Origin: Costertonia aggregata
Lineage (GTDB): Bacteria; Bacteroidota; Bacteroidia; Flavobacteriales; Flavobacteriaceae
Direction: 5' to 3'
DNA: 64,000 nt
NCBI RefSeq assembly: GCF_013402795.1
Contig: NZ_CP058595.1
Location: 1,523,501 to 1,587,500, forward strand
This document shows, piece by piece, positions 36,077 through 45,035 of the stretch. Within the stretch, counting starts at the first letter, position 1. Each line of letters opens with the position of its first letter. The translations under genes were made by a program, and so were the position numbers. The notes under the pieces were generated by a model. It worked only from the letters and a program-made list of their open reading frames with translations. It was not told the origin of the DNA and did no database searches.

Positions 36077-37078
36077 CTAATTTAGCTTTTTCGCAGCTGT
36101 CACCAATAATTCTTTGGTTGCCAATATGCCTTCTTTTTCGCCCATTTCATCACCTTCGTACTCAACACCTATAAAACCCGTGTAACCTGCATTTTTAACT
36201 ATTTGCAACATTTTTACGTAATCTATTTTTGTCTCATCGCCATTGGTGTCAAAATTGTACGCCTTTGCACTTACCGCCTTTGCAAAGGGCATCAACTCTT
36301 TTACTCCCTTGTAAATATCATACTCTTCAGCGCAAGGCCCATCATAATACGAGCCGTTTTCCCTTTTGACACAAAAATTACCAAAGTCTGGCAACGTTCC
36401 GCAATTTTCCATATCGACTTCGGTCATAACTTTGCTCAACAAAGCGGCATTGGACGATAGCCCACCATGATTCTCCACGATAACGTTGATGTTTTTGTTT
36501 TTGGCGTATGTGGAAAGTTGGGTCAATCCGTCTACAGAACTTTTTACCCACTCTTCCTCCGTTTTATCTCCGGATAGATTTACACGAATGGAGTGGCACC
36601 CCATAGCGGCAGCGGCATCAACCCATTTATAGTGATTTTCTATGGCTTTTTTTCTTTCCGATACGTTTGATGTCGCCAGATCACCCTCCCCATCGATCAT
36701 AATCAAAAGGTTCTCCATACCGTGCTTTTTTGCTTCGGCGTTACATTTCTCCACGAAAATGCCCATAGCCTCTTGGGAATAGCCTTCTTTTTCCAATTCG
36801 GGCCGGTATAATTGACTCACATATTCCAATCCCGTAAAACCCCATTCCTTAGCTTTTTCGGCAAAAGTGTAAGGATCTACTCCTTCTTCGCGTATCATTC
36901 TGTTGATTGACCATTGGGCCAAAGAGAGTTCAAAAAAGGGTTCGGTAACATCAGTAGCGGTGTTTTCCACTACCGCGTTTTCTTCAGTTTTTTTTACTTC
37001 TTTACATGCATAAATTCCTAATACTGATAACACTAGGATAAACACTGTGCTTTTTTTAAAAAAACGCTTTCTTTTCAT
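36077..37078 (-). CDS. Lipoprotein sugar isomerase/epimerase-like TIM barrel
   Basis: The 333-residue product has a lipoprotein signal (KKSTVFILVLSVLGIYACKE, Cys at about 25), so this TIM barrel works outside the cytoplasm. The domain begins FELSLAQWSINRMIREEG near 49, with GFTGLEYVSQLY, NINVIVENHGGLSS, NCGTLPDFGNFCV, SAKAYNFDTNGDE and GFIGVEYEGDEMGEKEG supplying the putative metal ligands. A periplasmic member of this superfamily fits processing of keto-glycosides before import. It is divergent from GMC copy 2. Confidence 0.9.
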   Translation of the reverse strand: MKRKRFFKKSTVFILVLSVLGIYACKEVKKTEENAVVENTATDVTEPFFELSLAQWSINRMIREEGVDPYTFAEKAKEWGFTGLEYVSQLYRPELEKEGYSQEAMGIFVEKCNAEAKKHGMENLLIMIDGEGDLATSNVSERKKAIENHYKWVDAAAAMGCHSIRVNLSGDKTEEEWVKSSVDGLTQLSTYAKNKNINVIVENHGGLSSNAALLSKVMTEVDMENCGTLPDFGNFCVKRENGSYYDGPCAEEYDIYKGVKELMPFAKAVSAKAYNFDTNGDETKIDYVKMLQIVKNAGYTGFIGVEYEGDEMGEKEGILATKELLVTAAKKLN

Positions 37079-37220
37079 TTATTCGTATGGTTTAGGGTCT
37101 TGTTTTGAATATAACCAATTATCTACAACGTTATAGTAAGATTATCGCAATAACTATAACGACTAAAAGTAGAGAATTAATTTTATATTTAATAAATTTA
37201 GGGAATAAACAATTCTGTAC

Positions 37221-38933
37221 ATGAGTAAATTTTATTACAACGAGGAGCAAGAATCGTATGATGCCATTGTCGTAGGGACCGGTATAAGCGGTGGATGGGC
37301 TGCCAAGGAACTTTGTGAAAACGGTTTAAAGACCTTGGTCTTGGAGCGTGGTAGAATGGTAAAACATATTGAAGACTATGAGACCGCCAATATGGATCCG
37401 TGGGATTTCCCCAATGCGGGACAGCCCACAAGGGAAGATATTGCCAAACAGGAAAAACAAAATAGAACGGGGTATACCACGAATGCCGCAAGTAAAATGT
37501 GGTTCGTGAACGATTTGGAGCACCCATATAATGAAAAGAAACGATTTGATTGGATGCGCGGTTACCACGTTGGAGGGCGCTCCCTGCAATGGGGCCGTCA
37601 CAGTTACCGTTGGAGCGATATAGATTTTACGGCAAATGCAAAGGAAGGTATCGCTATTGATTGGCCCGTTCGCTATAAGGATATCGCCCCATGGTACGAA
37701 AAAGTAGAGACCTACATTGGTGTGAGCGGTGAAGCTCTTAACCTTCCGCAACTACCGGACAGTAATTTTTTACCCATGATGGAGCTGAACTGTGTTGAAC
37801 AGGACTTTAGGGAAAAAGTTGCAGAAAATTTTGATGGTCGCGTTGTAACCGCAGGACGGGTCGCCCACATTACCGGAACCAAGAATTTTGATGGTAGAAG
37901 TAAATGCCAATATAGAAATAGATGTATCAGAGGTTGCCCGTTTGGGGCTTACTTTAGTAGTTTATCCTCTACCTTGCCAGCAGCAGAAGCTACCGGAAAC
38001 ATGACTTTACGCCCAGACTCCATTGTACACGAGGTAATGTACGATCCTGATACCAAAAAAGCGACTGGGGTAAAGGTGATAGACCGTGTTACCAAGGAAA
38101 CGTTTGAATTTAAGGCAAAAGTCATTTTTCTTTGTGCGTCGGCCATTGCATCAACATCTATCCTAATGCAATCCAAATCTGATCGTTTTCCCGATGGTAT
38201 GGGCAACGACTCCGACCAGTTGGGCCGCAATATTATGGATCACCAGCTTCAGGTCGGGGCTTCGGGAAAGTTTGATGGCTTTGATGATAAGTATTACAAA
38301 GGAAGAAAACCCAATGGCATCTATATCCCCAGGTTTAGAAACTTGGGCGGCAAATCCGATAGAGATGACTATAAGCGTGGATTTGGATACCAAGGTGGTG
38401 CATCTAGAGGTAACTGGGAAGATACTGTTGCCGAACTGTCCCATGGAAAAGATTTAAAAGATGCCGTTCTAAAACCTGGCGGGTGGACTTTTGGTATGAT
38501 GGGCTTTGGAGAGGTACTACCACATCAAGACAACAGGTTTACATTGGATTACGACAAAAAAGACCAATGGGGACTACCCACGGTAACCTTTGATGCCGAA
38601 CTTCAGGAAAATGAACTGAACATGAGAAAGGATATGCAGGAAGCAGCCGTGGAAATGTTGGAAAAAGCCGGGCTACGTGATGTCCAGGGTTACGATAACC
38701 CAAGTGCTCTGGGACTTGGCATACATGAAATGGGCACGGCACGTATGGGAAGCAACAGAAAAACATCAGTAGTGGATAGAAACAATGCATTACACGATGT
38801 CTCCAACGTTTATGTTACAGATGGTTCATTTATGACCTCGGCCAGTTGTGTAAACCCCTCTTTAACCTATATGGCCTTTTCAGCAAGGGCCGCTAACCAT
38901 GCCGCACAACAACTTAAAAAAGGAAATATATAA
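37221..38933 (+). CDS. GMC family FAD-dependent oxidoreductase, copy 2 (catalytic subunit)
   Basis: The 570-residue enzyme is closely similar to copy 1: VVGTGISGGWAAKELCENG in the FAD site, the Cys cluster CQYRNRCIRGCPFGA, and the catalytic His502 (LGIHEMGTA) and Asn545 (VNPSLTYMAF). It has no signal peptide of its own. The next gene overlaps its stop (TAATG) and encodes a Tat-lipoprotein partner of the gluconate 2-dehydrogenase subunit 3 type. Hitch-hiker export through that partner is therefore likely. The two-gene pattern resembles bacterial glucoside 3-dehydrogenase. No cytochrome c electron acceptor gene is in the window. Confidence 0.93.
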   Translation: MSKFYYNEEQESYDAIVVGTGISGGWAAKELCENGLKTLVLERGRMVKHIEDYETANMDPWDFPNAGQPTREDIAKQEKQNRTGYTTNAASKMWFVNDLEHPYNEKKRFDWMRGYHVGGRSLQWGRHSYRWSDIDFTANAKEGIAIDWPVRYKDIAPWYEKVETYIGVSGEALNLPQLPDSNFLPMMELNCVEQDFREKVAENFDGRVVTAGRVAHITGTKNFDGRSKCQYRNRCIRGCPFGAYFSSLSSTLPAAEATGNMTLRPDSIVHEVMYDPDTKKATGVKVIDRVTKETFEFKAKVIFLCASAIASTSILMQSKSDRFPDGMGNDSDQLGRNIMDHQLQVGASGKFDGFDDKYYKGRKPNGIYIPRFRNLGGKSDRDDYKRGFGYQGGASRGNWEDTVAELSHGKDLKDAVLKPGGWTFGMMGFGEVLPHQDNRFTLDYDKKDQWGLPTVTFDAELQENELNMRKDMQEAAVEMLEKAGLRDVQGYDNPSALGLGIHEMGTARMGSNRKTSVVDRNNALHDVSNVYVTDGSFMTSASCVNPSLTYMAFSARAANHAAQQLKKGNI

Positions 38934-39580
38934 TGGATAGAAGAAAAGCATTAAAAAATATGGGGCTCGCTTTGGGTTATACCGTGGCCACCCCAACTTT
39001 GATCAGTATAGTACAGGGCTGTAAAAATGAGAAAATCATTGAATGGACCCCTGATTTTTTCACAAAGGAGCAAGGCAATGTGCTCACCACCTTGGTAGAT
39101 ATCATTCTACCGAAAACCGATACGCCTGCCGCATCGGAGGTAAATGTGCATGTGTTTATAGATCGTTTTATAGATCAAGTTGTCGAAAAAGAACAGCAGG
39201 ACTTTATAAAAATGACGATGGCCAAGTTTGTCGATAAGGCCCTAAAAGATTCCGGTAAAGAAAAAATCGCTGATTTAAATGCCGAGGATTTAGAACCTGT
39301 ACTTGCATCCGCATTGAAATACACCAAAGAAGAGGAAATCAAGAACTTCGATATGATCAGGGGCTACAATGAAGCCGTGGAGCAGGGCAGTGAAGCTGCT
39401 TTGGACGATTCTATATCGCGCTTCGCTTTCGCCAATAACCTGAGGGGCATGACAGTTTGGGGCTACAAAACCTCAGAATACGTGGGAGAAGAAGTGTTGG
39501 CGTATCTTCCTGTTCCCGGAGAATATATTGGCTGTGGGGATTTACAAGAATTGACAGGTGGCAAGGCATGGTCTTTATAA
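38933..39580 (+). CDS. Gluconate 2-dehydrogenase subunit 3-like protein (Tat lipoprotein)
   Basis: The 215-residue protein starts with a Tat-like signal (DRRKALKNMGLALGYTVA) ending in a lipobox (SIVQGC, Cys at about 30). The domain has the family features: FTKEQGNVLTTLVDIILPKTDTPAA, split here as LTTLVDIILPKTDTP, then VHVFIDRFIDQVVEKEQQ and the C-terminal NLRGMTVWGYKTSEYVGEE. Such subunits escort the GMC catalytic subunit through the Tat system and hold it in the periplasm. Its start overlaps the GMC stop by one base, indicating translational coupling. Confidence 0.9.
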   Translation: MDRRKALKNMGLALGYTVATPTLISIVQGCKNEKIIEWTPDFFTKEQGNVLTTLVDIILPKTDTPAASEVNVHVFIDRFIDQVVEKEQQDFIKMTMAKFVDKALKDSGKEKIADLNAEDLEPVLASALKYTKEEEIKNFDMIRGYNEAVEQGSEAALDDSISRFAFANNLRGMTVWGYKTSEYVGEEVLAYLPVPGEYIGCGDLQELTGGKAWSL

Positions 39581-39598
39581 TTAAAACTTATCAATATT

Positions 39599-39624
39599 TA
39601 ATAATCGGTACTTATTGATTATTA
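39599..39624. other. AT hairpin next to the start of the Tat TIM-barrel gene
   Basis: TAATAATC (39599-39606) pairs with GATTATTA (39617-39624), ending four bases before the ATG at 39629. It is weak, but well placed to affect translation. Confidence 0.35.
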
Positions 39625-39628
39625 TAAA

Positions 39629-40552
39629 ATGAAGAGAAGAAATTTCATAAAAACTTCGGCCCTTACCAGTGGATCACTTGCACTCGGTGGGGCCTTTTCT
39701 TATTCCAAAACTGCCAGACCTGTAAAAGCACATACGTTCAATTTAAAATATGCCCCACATTTGGGCATGTTCAAGCATCTTGCCGGGAAAGACCCTATTG
39801 ACCAATTGCATTTTATGGCGGATCAAGGCTTTACCGCTTTTGAGGATAACAATATGCGTGAACGTGATATTGCCTTACAAGATAAAATGGCAAAAGCGAT
39901 GCAAGATGTAGGCATTACCATGGGTGTATTCGTGGCCCACAAAATCTATTGGAAAGAGCCTAACCTTGCTTCTGGCAATATTTCCAAAAGGGAAGAATTC
40001 TTGGGCTATATAAAAACATCCATAGAGGTTGCCAAACGTGTAAACGCCAAATGGATGACCGTTGTACCGGGTCATTTAGACCTAAAACAAAACATGGGCT
40101 ACCAAACCGCAAATGTGGTGGAAACGCTCAAACAGGCTTCTGCCCTATTGGAACCCCATGATTTGACCATGGTTCTTGAACCTTTGAATTTTAGGGATCA
40201 CCCCGGGTTATTTTTAACAAAATCTCCCCAAGCCTATGCTGTTTGCAAAGCTGTGGATTCCCCCTCCTGTAAAATTCTTTTTGATATTTATCATCAGCAA
40301 ATACAAGAAGGTAACCTTATTCCCAATATAGAGGCTTCATGGGATGAAATAGCTTATATCCAAATTGGGGACAACCCCGGAAGAAAAGAACCTACTACAG
40401 GGGAGATAAACTACAACAATGTGTTTAAATTTATTCATAGTAAAGGTTTTGATGGTGTTTTAGGGATGGAACACGGCAACTCTAAACCGGACAAAGCTGG
40501 TGAGCAGGCCGTGATAGATGCCTATAAAAAAGTGGATGATTTTCTGCAATAA
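39629..40552 (+). CDS. Tat-exported hydroxypyruvate isomerase-like TIM barrel protein
   Basis: The 307-residue product has a twin-arginine signal (MKRRNFIKTSALTSGSLALG). The barrel includes QGFTAFEDNNMRERD, VNAKWMTVVPGHLDL, MVLEPLNFRDHPGLFL, CKILFDIYHQQIQEGNLI, YIQIGDNPGRKEPTTGE and GFDGVLGMEHGNS. The Glu/Asp/His/Glu pattern is that of hydroxypyruvate isomerase-like enzymes. It is the third isomerase-like protein of the locus and the second predicted outside the cytoplasm. It follows the subunit-3 gene by 48 bases. Confidence 0.9.
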   Translation: MKRRNFIKTSALTSGSLALGGAFSYSKTARPVKAHTFNLKYAPHLGMFKHLAGKDPIDQLHFMADQGFTAFEDNNMRERDIALQDKMAKAMQDVGITMGVFVAHKIYWKEPNLASGNISKREEFLGYIKTSIEVAKRVNAKWMTVVPGHLDLKQNMGYQTANVVETLKQASALLEPHDLTMVLEPLNFRDHPGLFLTKSPQAYAVCKAVDSPSCKILFDIYHQQIQEGNLIPNIEASWDEIAYIQIGDNPGRKEPTTGEINYNNVFKFIHSKGFDGVLGMEHGNSKPDKAGEQAVIDAYKKVDDFLQ

Positions 40553-40620
40553 CACGTTAGTTGGTATATTTTAATCCTCAAAATACACATGATATAATAC
40601 GTATTGAAACCAATCGATTT

Positions 40621-40668
40621 GCAGAAAAGTGTATTTCATCGGTTTTTTTAGCACTTTTTCGATGAAAT
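40621..40668 (+). other. Two crossing stems (pseudoknot or alternative hairpins)
   Basis: AAAAGTG (40625-40631) can pair with CACTTTT (40652-40658), and ATTTCATCG (40633-40641) with CGATGAAAT (40660-40668). The pairs cross, so they form either a pseudoknot or exclusive hairpins. A T7 run (40643-40649) sits in the loop. It lies about 50 bases before the first 28-codon ORF. Confidence 0.45.
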
Positions 40669-40716
40669 GCAGCTTTTCAATGTAAGATACTGACTACATT
40701 TTACGTTATTTGTAAC

Positions 40717-40803
40717 ATGACCCCCGATTTCTACGTACTTTTTGCTTATGCTATGTTGTTGTTAGTTTCCAAAATAGTCTACAGACACTATTTCAAAAAC
40801 TAA
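40717..40803 (+). CDS. 28-aa single-helix membrane peptide (micro-ORF 1)
   Basis: ATG at 40717 to TAA at 40801-40803. The peptide starts MTPDFYVLFAYAMLLL and ends in the basic tail YRHYFKN: one hydrophobic helix with positive charges at the C-terminus. It has exactly the same length as micro-ORF 2 and shares nine of 28 positions with it without gaps (M1, L8, Y11, L14-L16, S18, Y25, K27). Two such ORFs by chance in one gap are unlikely, though composition bias inflates the match. Small respiratory-type subunit or type I toxin-like peptide are possible roles. Confidence 0.5.
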   Translation: MTPDFYVLFAYAMLLLVSKIVYRHYFKN

Positions 40804-40829
40804 TACGCACTATTGCCACACAGTGATGG

Positions 40830-40853
40830 TTTTCATGCACTAGTGCATGAAAA
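40830..40853. other. Perfect 24-bp palindrome between the two micro-ORFs
   Basis: TTTTCATGCACT (40830-40841) is followed directly by its reverse complement (40842-40853). It may be a transcription end for micro-ORF 1, an operator, or an RNA processing site. No T-run follows. Confidence 0.7.
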
Positions 40854-40865
40854 TATTGACAAAAA

Positions 40866-40898
40866 TTTGTCTTGACCATTATCTAAAAGTTATGTTTG
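40866..40898 (+). promoter_or_regulatory. Full Bacteroidota-type promoter for micro-ORF 2
   Basis: TTTG at 40866-40869 and TATGTTTG at 40891-40898 are separated by 21 bases, matching the -33 TTG / -7 TAnnTTTG consensus and its usual spacing. The predicted leader to the ATG at 40959 is about 55 bases. This is the best complete promoter match I found in the window. Confidence 0.6.
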
Positions 40899-40958
40899 AG
40901 TAATCTTTTTGTGTAGTTCGTCCGTATATTATTACAGAACCCCGATAAAAATACCGAG

Positions 40959-41045
40959 ATGGATAATTATATTATTTTTTTGATTGTATACGGAACGTTA
41001 CTTTTATCCTCTTATGCCATTACAAAAACATATCTGAAAAAGTAG
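40959..41045 (+). CDS. 28-aa single-helix membrane peptide (micro-ORF 2)
   Basis: ATG at 40959 to TAG at 41043-41045. The peptide starts MDNYIIFLIVYGTLLLSS and ends with the basic tail KTYLKK. It has the same length and layout as micro-ORF 1, with the shared core Y-x-x-LLL-x-S and a final aromatic-x-Lys. A full-consensus promoter lies upstream, which supports expression. It is 172 bases from the 3' end of the convergent nrdA gene. Confidence 0.55.
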   Translation: MDNYIIFLIVYGTLLLSSYAITKTYLKK

Positions 41046-41217
41046 TTTCTCCTTAGTTCAAGAACCAAACCATCTCTTTTGAATGCTACTTGTGTGTAGC
41101 TTTATATTATAATCGTTTCATACAAACAAAAACACCTTTTTCATGCCAAACGGAACAGGGCAATCCAAAGGTGCTTTTCATAAATATAAACACTAATTTT
41201 TCTAGGGACTCAAAAGC
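41046..41217. other. Gap between micro-ORF 2 and nrdA
   Basis: I see no gene and no strong terminator here, although micro-ORF 2 and nrdA converge on it. Confidence 0.5.
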
Positions 41218-43707
41218 TTATGAGCCGCACATAAGGCAATCATCATCAGCTTGGCCTTCTTTTGCACGTGCTATCATTTCCTTCATTTCAGCAGGTGTCA
41301 TAGGCTGTATATCCGATTCTTGCGTTTGTGGGGTTATCGCTGTTGCCTTTACTTCCATAGCGGAAGCATCTTTATCAGATGGTGCAGTAGCGATAGCTTC
41401 TGCTTCGGCAGCAACACTTACAGGAGCCGCTTTCTTTTTGCTATTGTCCAATGTGAATTTTATCGCATCTACCGCAGCTTTGGTCCTTAAATAATACATT
41501 CCTGTTTTTAGACCGCTTTTCCATGCGTAAAAATGCATGGAAGTCAACTTGGAATAGTTTGCGTTCTCCATAAACAAGTTAAGGGATTGGCTCTGGTCGA
41601 TAAAGTATCCTCTGTGTCTGGACATATCAATGATATCCTTCATGCTGAGTTCCCAGACCGTTTTATACAAGTCCCTAATATCTTGGGGTATGGTTTCAAT
41701 ATGCTGTATAGATCCGTTGGCACGCATTAATTCCTGTTTCATGTTCTCGTTCCATAAACCTAATTCAACCAGATCTTCCAATAAGTGTTTGTTCACAACG
41801 ATAAACTCACCGGACAATACCCTTCTCGTATAAATATTTGAAGTATAGGGCTCAAAGCATTCATTGTTCCCTAAAATCTGTGAGGTAGATGCCGTTGGCA
41901 TCGGCGCCACAAGTAAAGAATTACGAACCCCGTTCTTTTTTACGTCCTTTCTTAACTTTTCCCAATTCCAACGTCCCGAAAGCTCTTCGTCCTTGATACC
42001 CCAAAGATTGTGCTGAAATTCGCCATTCGCCATGGGAGAGCCTTTGTAAGATGAATAGGAACCCTCTTCTTTCGCCAATTCCATAGAGGCGGTAACCGCA
42101 GCAAAGTAGAGTGTTTCAAAAATCTCTTGGTTAAGTTTTTTGGCAGCATCGCTCGTAAAGGGCAAACGCAACATAATGAAGGTATCTGCCAAACCTTGCA
42201 CCCCAAGGCCGATAGGCCTATGACGCATATTCGAGTTTTCTGCCTCTTTTACGGGATAATAATTTCTATCGATTACCCTATTCAAATTTTTGGTGACCCG
42301 TTTGGTTACCTTAAACAGCTCCTTATGGTCAAACGCACCATTTTTCACGAACATGGGTAACGCAATGGATGCCAAATTACATACAGCGACCTCATCGGGC
42401 GAAGTGTATTCCAGAATTTCCGTACATAGGTTTGAAGAACGTATGGTACCCAGGTTTTTTTGGTTACTCTTACGGTTGGCAGCATCTTTATAGAGCATGT
42501 ATGGTGTTCCCGTTTCAATTTGGGATTCCAATATTTTTTCCCAAAGTTCGCGTGCCTTTACGGTTTTTCTTCCTTTACCGGCAGCTTCGTAACCTGTATA
42601 CAGTTTTTCAAACTCATCGCTGTGGCACTCAAATAGCCCAGGGCATTCATTAGGGCACATAAGTGTCCATTCCTCATTGGTTTCTACCCTTTTCATGAAG
42701 AGGTCAGAAATCCACATGGCATAGAACAAATCGCGAGCACGCATTTCTTCTTTGCCATGATTTTTTTTCAAATCCAAGAACTCAAAGATATCCGCATGCC
42801 ATGGTTCCATATAAATAGCGAAACTGCCTTTGCGCTTTCCACCACCTTGATCTACGTACCTAGCAGTATCATTAAATACCTGCAGCATAGGGACAATACC
42901 GTTAGATGTACCATTGGTTCCGGCAATATAGGAACCTGTGGCCCTTACATTGTGAATTGACAGCCCTATGCCACCGGCAGATTGGGAAATTTTTGCAGTT
43001 TGCTTTAAAGTATCGTAAATACCATCAATACTGTCATCTTTCATCGCCAAAAGAAAACAGGAGGACATCTGTGGTTTTGGCGTACCGGAGTTGAAAAGTG
43101 TGGGAGTAGCGTGTGTGAAGTACTTTTTGGACATTAGCTCGTAGGTCTCGATTGCCGAGTCCAGATCATCCAAATGAATACCTACGGAAACGCGCATCAA
43201 CATATGCTGTGGACGTTCGGCGATCTGGCCATTTAACTTTAAAAGATAGGAGCGTTCCAACGTTTTAAAACCGAAATAGTCGTAGCCAAAATCCCGGTTA
43301 TAAATGATAGTGGAATCCAATCGTTCCGCATTTTCCTGTATCACTTTGTATACTTCATCGGATAACAAAGGGGCTTTTTTTCCCGTTCTTGGATTTACAT
43401 ATTCGTATAGATCCTTCATGGTTTCCGAGAAGGATTTTTTTGTGTTCTTATGTAAGTTGGAAACAGAGATACGGGCTGCTAACTTGGCATAATCGGGATG
43501 CGTTGTCGTCATAGTAGCCGCAATCTCAGCCGCTAGATTATCCAGTTCGGAGGTCGTCACCCCATCATAAAGCCCTTCAATGACACGCATGGCCACTTTT
43601 AGCGGGTCTACCAACCCATTAAGGCCATAACATAATTTTCTAACCCTGGCCGTGATTTTATCGAACATGACCAGTTCTTTTCGTCCGTCTCTTTTTACTA
43701 CATACAT
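41218..43707 (-). CDS. nrdA: Ribonucleoside-diphosphate reductase, large subunit (class Ia)
   Basis: The 829-residue subunit reduces NDPs to dNDPs. An ATP-cone ([18 protein letters not shown] onward, about 1-90) gives allosteric activity control. The active site holds Cys217 (SSCFLLAM) and Cys443 (VAVCNLASI) as the redox pair, and Asn426-Cys428-Glu430 (SNLCTEI). The tyrosine dyad lies in [12 protein letters not shown] near 745. The tail is Ala/Lys-rich, unusually long and low in complexity, and ends with CLMCGS carrying the mobile redox Cys pair. It follows nrdB by 125 bases, with a terminator-like hairpin between them that may lower nrdA expression. Confidence 0.97.
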   Translation of the reverse strand: MYVVKRDGRKELVMFDKITARVRKLCYGLNGLVDPLKVAMRVIEGLYDGVTTSELDNLAAEIAATMTTTHPDYAKLAARISVSNLHKNTKKSFSETMKDLYEYVNPRTGKKAPLLSDEVYKVIQENAERLDSTIIYNRDFGYDYFGFKTLERSYLLKLNGQIAERPQHMLMRVSVGIHLDDLDSAIETYELMSKKYFTHATPTLFNSGTPKPQMSSCFLLAMKDDSIDGIYDTLKQTAKISQSAGGIGLSIHNVRATGSYIAGTNGTSNGIVPMLQVFNDTARYVDQGGGKRKGSFAIYMEPWHADIFEFLDLKKNHGKEEMRARDLFYAMWISDLFMKRVETNEEWTLMCPNECPGLFECHSDEFEKLYTGYEAAGKGRKTVKARELWEKILESQIETGTPYMLYKDAANRKSNQKNLGTIRSSNLCTEILEYTSPDEVAVCNLASIALPMFVKNGAFDHKELFKVTKRVTKNLNRVIDRNYYPVKEAENSNMRHRPIGLGVQGLADTFIMLRLPFTSDAAKKLNQEIFETLYFAAVTASMELAKEEGSYSSYKGSPMANGEFQHNLWGIKDEELSGRWNWEKLRKDVKKNGVRNSLLVAPMPTASTSQILGNNECFEPYTSNIYTRRVLSGEFIVVNKHLLEDLVELGLWNENMKQELMRANGSIQHIETIPQDIRDLYKTVWELSMKDIIDMSRHRGYFIDQSQSLNLFMENANYSKLTSMHFYAWKSGLKTGMYYLRTKAAVDAIKFTLDNSKKKAAPVSVAAEAEAIATAPSDKDASAMEVKATAITPQTQESDIQPMTPAEMKEMIARAKEGQADDDCLMCGS

Positions 43708-43788
43708 GTGCTACATTTTATTTAAGGTGATATATAGGGGCCTAACCTAATTTTCTGTTAAAAAATTAACATTTTTGGGGTAGGTCAC

Positions 43789-43813
43789 AAAAACCCCTTT
43801 TCAAAAAGGGGTT
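43789..43813 (-). terminator. Terminator-like hairpin between nrdB and nrdA
   Basis: AACCCCTTTT (43792-43801) pairs with AAAAGGGGTT (43804-43813). Read on the minus strand the stem is followed by T5 (43789-43793). It starts 20 bases after the nrdB stop, so it would end or attenuate transcripts before nrdA. Confidence 0.75.
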
Positions 43814-43832
43814 GACCAATGTGTACTACTAT

Positions 43833-44819
43833 TTAAAAATCCGCATCAAAACTTATTTTTTGAGCATCTTCGTTTTTATCTTTATTAAGAACACCTGCTT
43901 TTTGGTACTCCGACACTCTTTTCTCAAAAAAGTTGGTTTTACCTTGTAGGGAAATCATGTCCATGAAATCAAATGGGTTGGTAGAATTGTATACTTTATC
44001 ACATTCTAATTCCACCAATAATCTATCCGTTACAAACTCTAAATATTGTGTCATCAATTTAGAGTTCATACCAATTAAACTTGCAGGAAGCGACTCTGTG
44101 ATAAACTCACGTTCAATATCCAAAGCATCGGTCAAAATTTGGGTAATACGCTCTTTGGGCACTTTGTTGATCAAATGTTTATTGTGCAGATGAACGGCGT
44201 AGTCACAATGCATACCTTCATCTCTGGATATGAGCTCATTTGAAAAGGTAAGCCCGGGCATTAAGCCTCTTTTTTTCAACCAAAAAATAGAACAAAAAGC
44301 TCCGGAGAAGAAAATACCCTCGACCGCTGCAAAGGCAATCAAACGCTCCGCGAAACTTGGTGACTCTATCCAGTTCAATGCCCAGTCCGCCTTCTTTTTG
44401 ATTGCGGGGAAGTTTTCAATGGCCTTGAATAGAATGTTTTTCTCTTTTTCATCTTTCACATAAGTATCTATCAAAAGGGAGTAGGTTTCCGAGTGGATGT
44501 TCTCCATCATAATCTGAAAACCATAGAAAAACTTAGCCTCTGCATACTGTACTTCGCTTACGAAGTTTTCGGCCAAATTTTCATTAACGATACCGTCCGA
44601 AGCGGCAAAGAAGGCTAAAATATGCTTGATGAAATAACGCTCATCATCATTTAATTTATTGTTCCAATCGGTTAAATCTTCGTGAAGATCGATTTCCTCG
44701 GCCGTCCAAAAACACGCTTCACATTTTTTATACCATTCCCACAAATCATCGTGTTTGATAGGGAAAATCACAAAGCGGTCATCATTTGCTTCCAAAATAG
44801 GCTCTACAGCTGCGGACAT
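43833..44819 (-). CDS. nrdB: Ribonucleoside-diphosphate reductase, small subunit (class Ia)
   Basis: The 328-residue ferritin-like subunit generates the radical used by NrdA. Metal ligands are Asp75, Glu106 and His109 (MENIHSETY) on one side, and Glu167 (AAVEGIFF), Glu201 and His204 ([11 protein letters not shown]) on the other. Spacings 75 to 106 and 167 to 201 equal those of E. coli NrdB. The radical tyrosine is Tyr113, so this is a tyrosyl-radical enzyme rather than a Tyr-less subclass. The C-terminus ([10 protein letters not shown]) would dock on NrdA. It is the promoter-proximal gene of the pair. Confidence 0.97.
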   Translation of the reverse strand: MSAAVEPILEANDDRFVIFPIKHDDLWEWYKKCEACFWTAEEIDLHEDLTDWNNKLNDDERYFIKHILAFFAASDGIVNENLAENFVSEVQYAEAKFFYGFQIMMENIHSETYSLLIDTYVKDEKEKNILFKAIENFPAIKKKADWALNWIESPSFAERLIAFAAVEGIFFSGAFCSIFWLKKRGLMPGLTFSNELISRDEGMHCDYAVHLHNKHLINKVPKERITQILTDALDIEREFITESLPASLIGMNSKLMTQYLEFVTDRLLVELECDKVYNSTNPFDFMDMISLQGKTNFFEKRVSEYQKAGVLNKDKNEDAQKISFDADF

Positions 44820-44845
44820 AATTATATTTTTAAAAGATTAGTGTA

Positions 44846-44868
44846 AAACGGGTGAACATTACCCGTTT
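44846..44868 (-). promoter_or_regulatory. Leader hairpin of nrdB
   Basis: AAACGGGT (44846-44853) pairs with ACCCGTTT (44861-44868) around seven bases, 27 bases before the nrdB start. It may be an attenuator or regulator site. A NrdR-box pair is not evident. Confidence 0.45.
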
Positions 44869-45035
44869 ATTGGGACTAACAAAGATGTGCAAATGTGATC
44901 GGTTTACGAAGGGTGTTTTATCATTTTCACTACAAAGTTTTTAACACAAGTTGTTGAAATCTAGGCTCACAAGTGATGTTCATTACTGTTACGATAAAAA
45001 AAATTTATCGTGATTTTTATCTAAAGATTCAACAG

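Noticed and set aside
41390-41440. Ala-rich stretch near the NrdA C-terminus as a frameshift
   Set aside because: The frame continues to a proper CxxC tail (CLMCGS), so it is a natural flexible linker.
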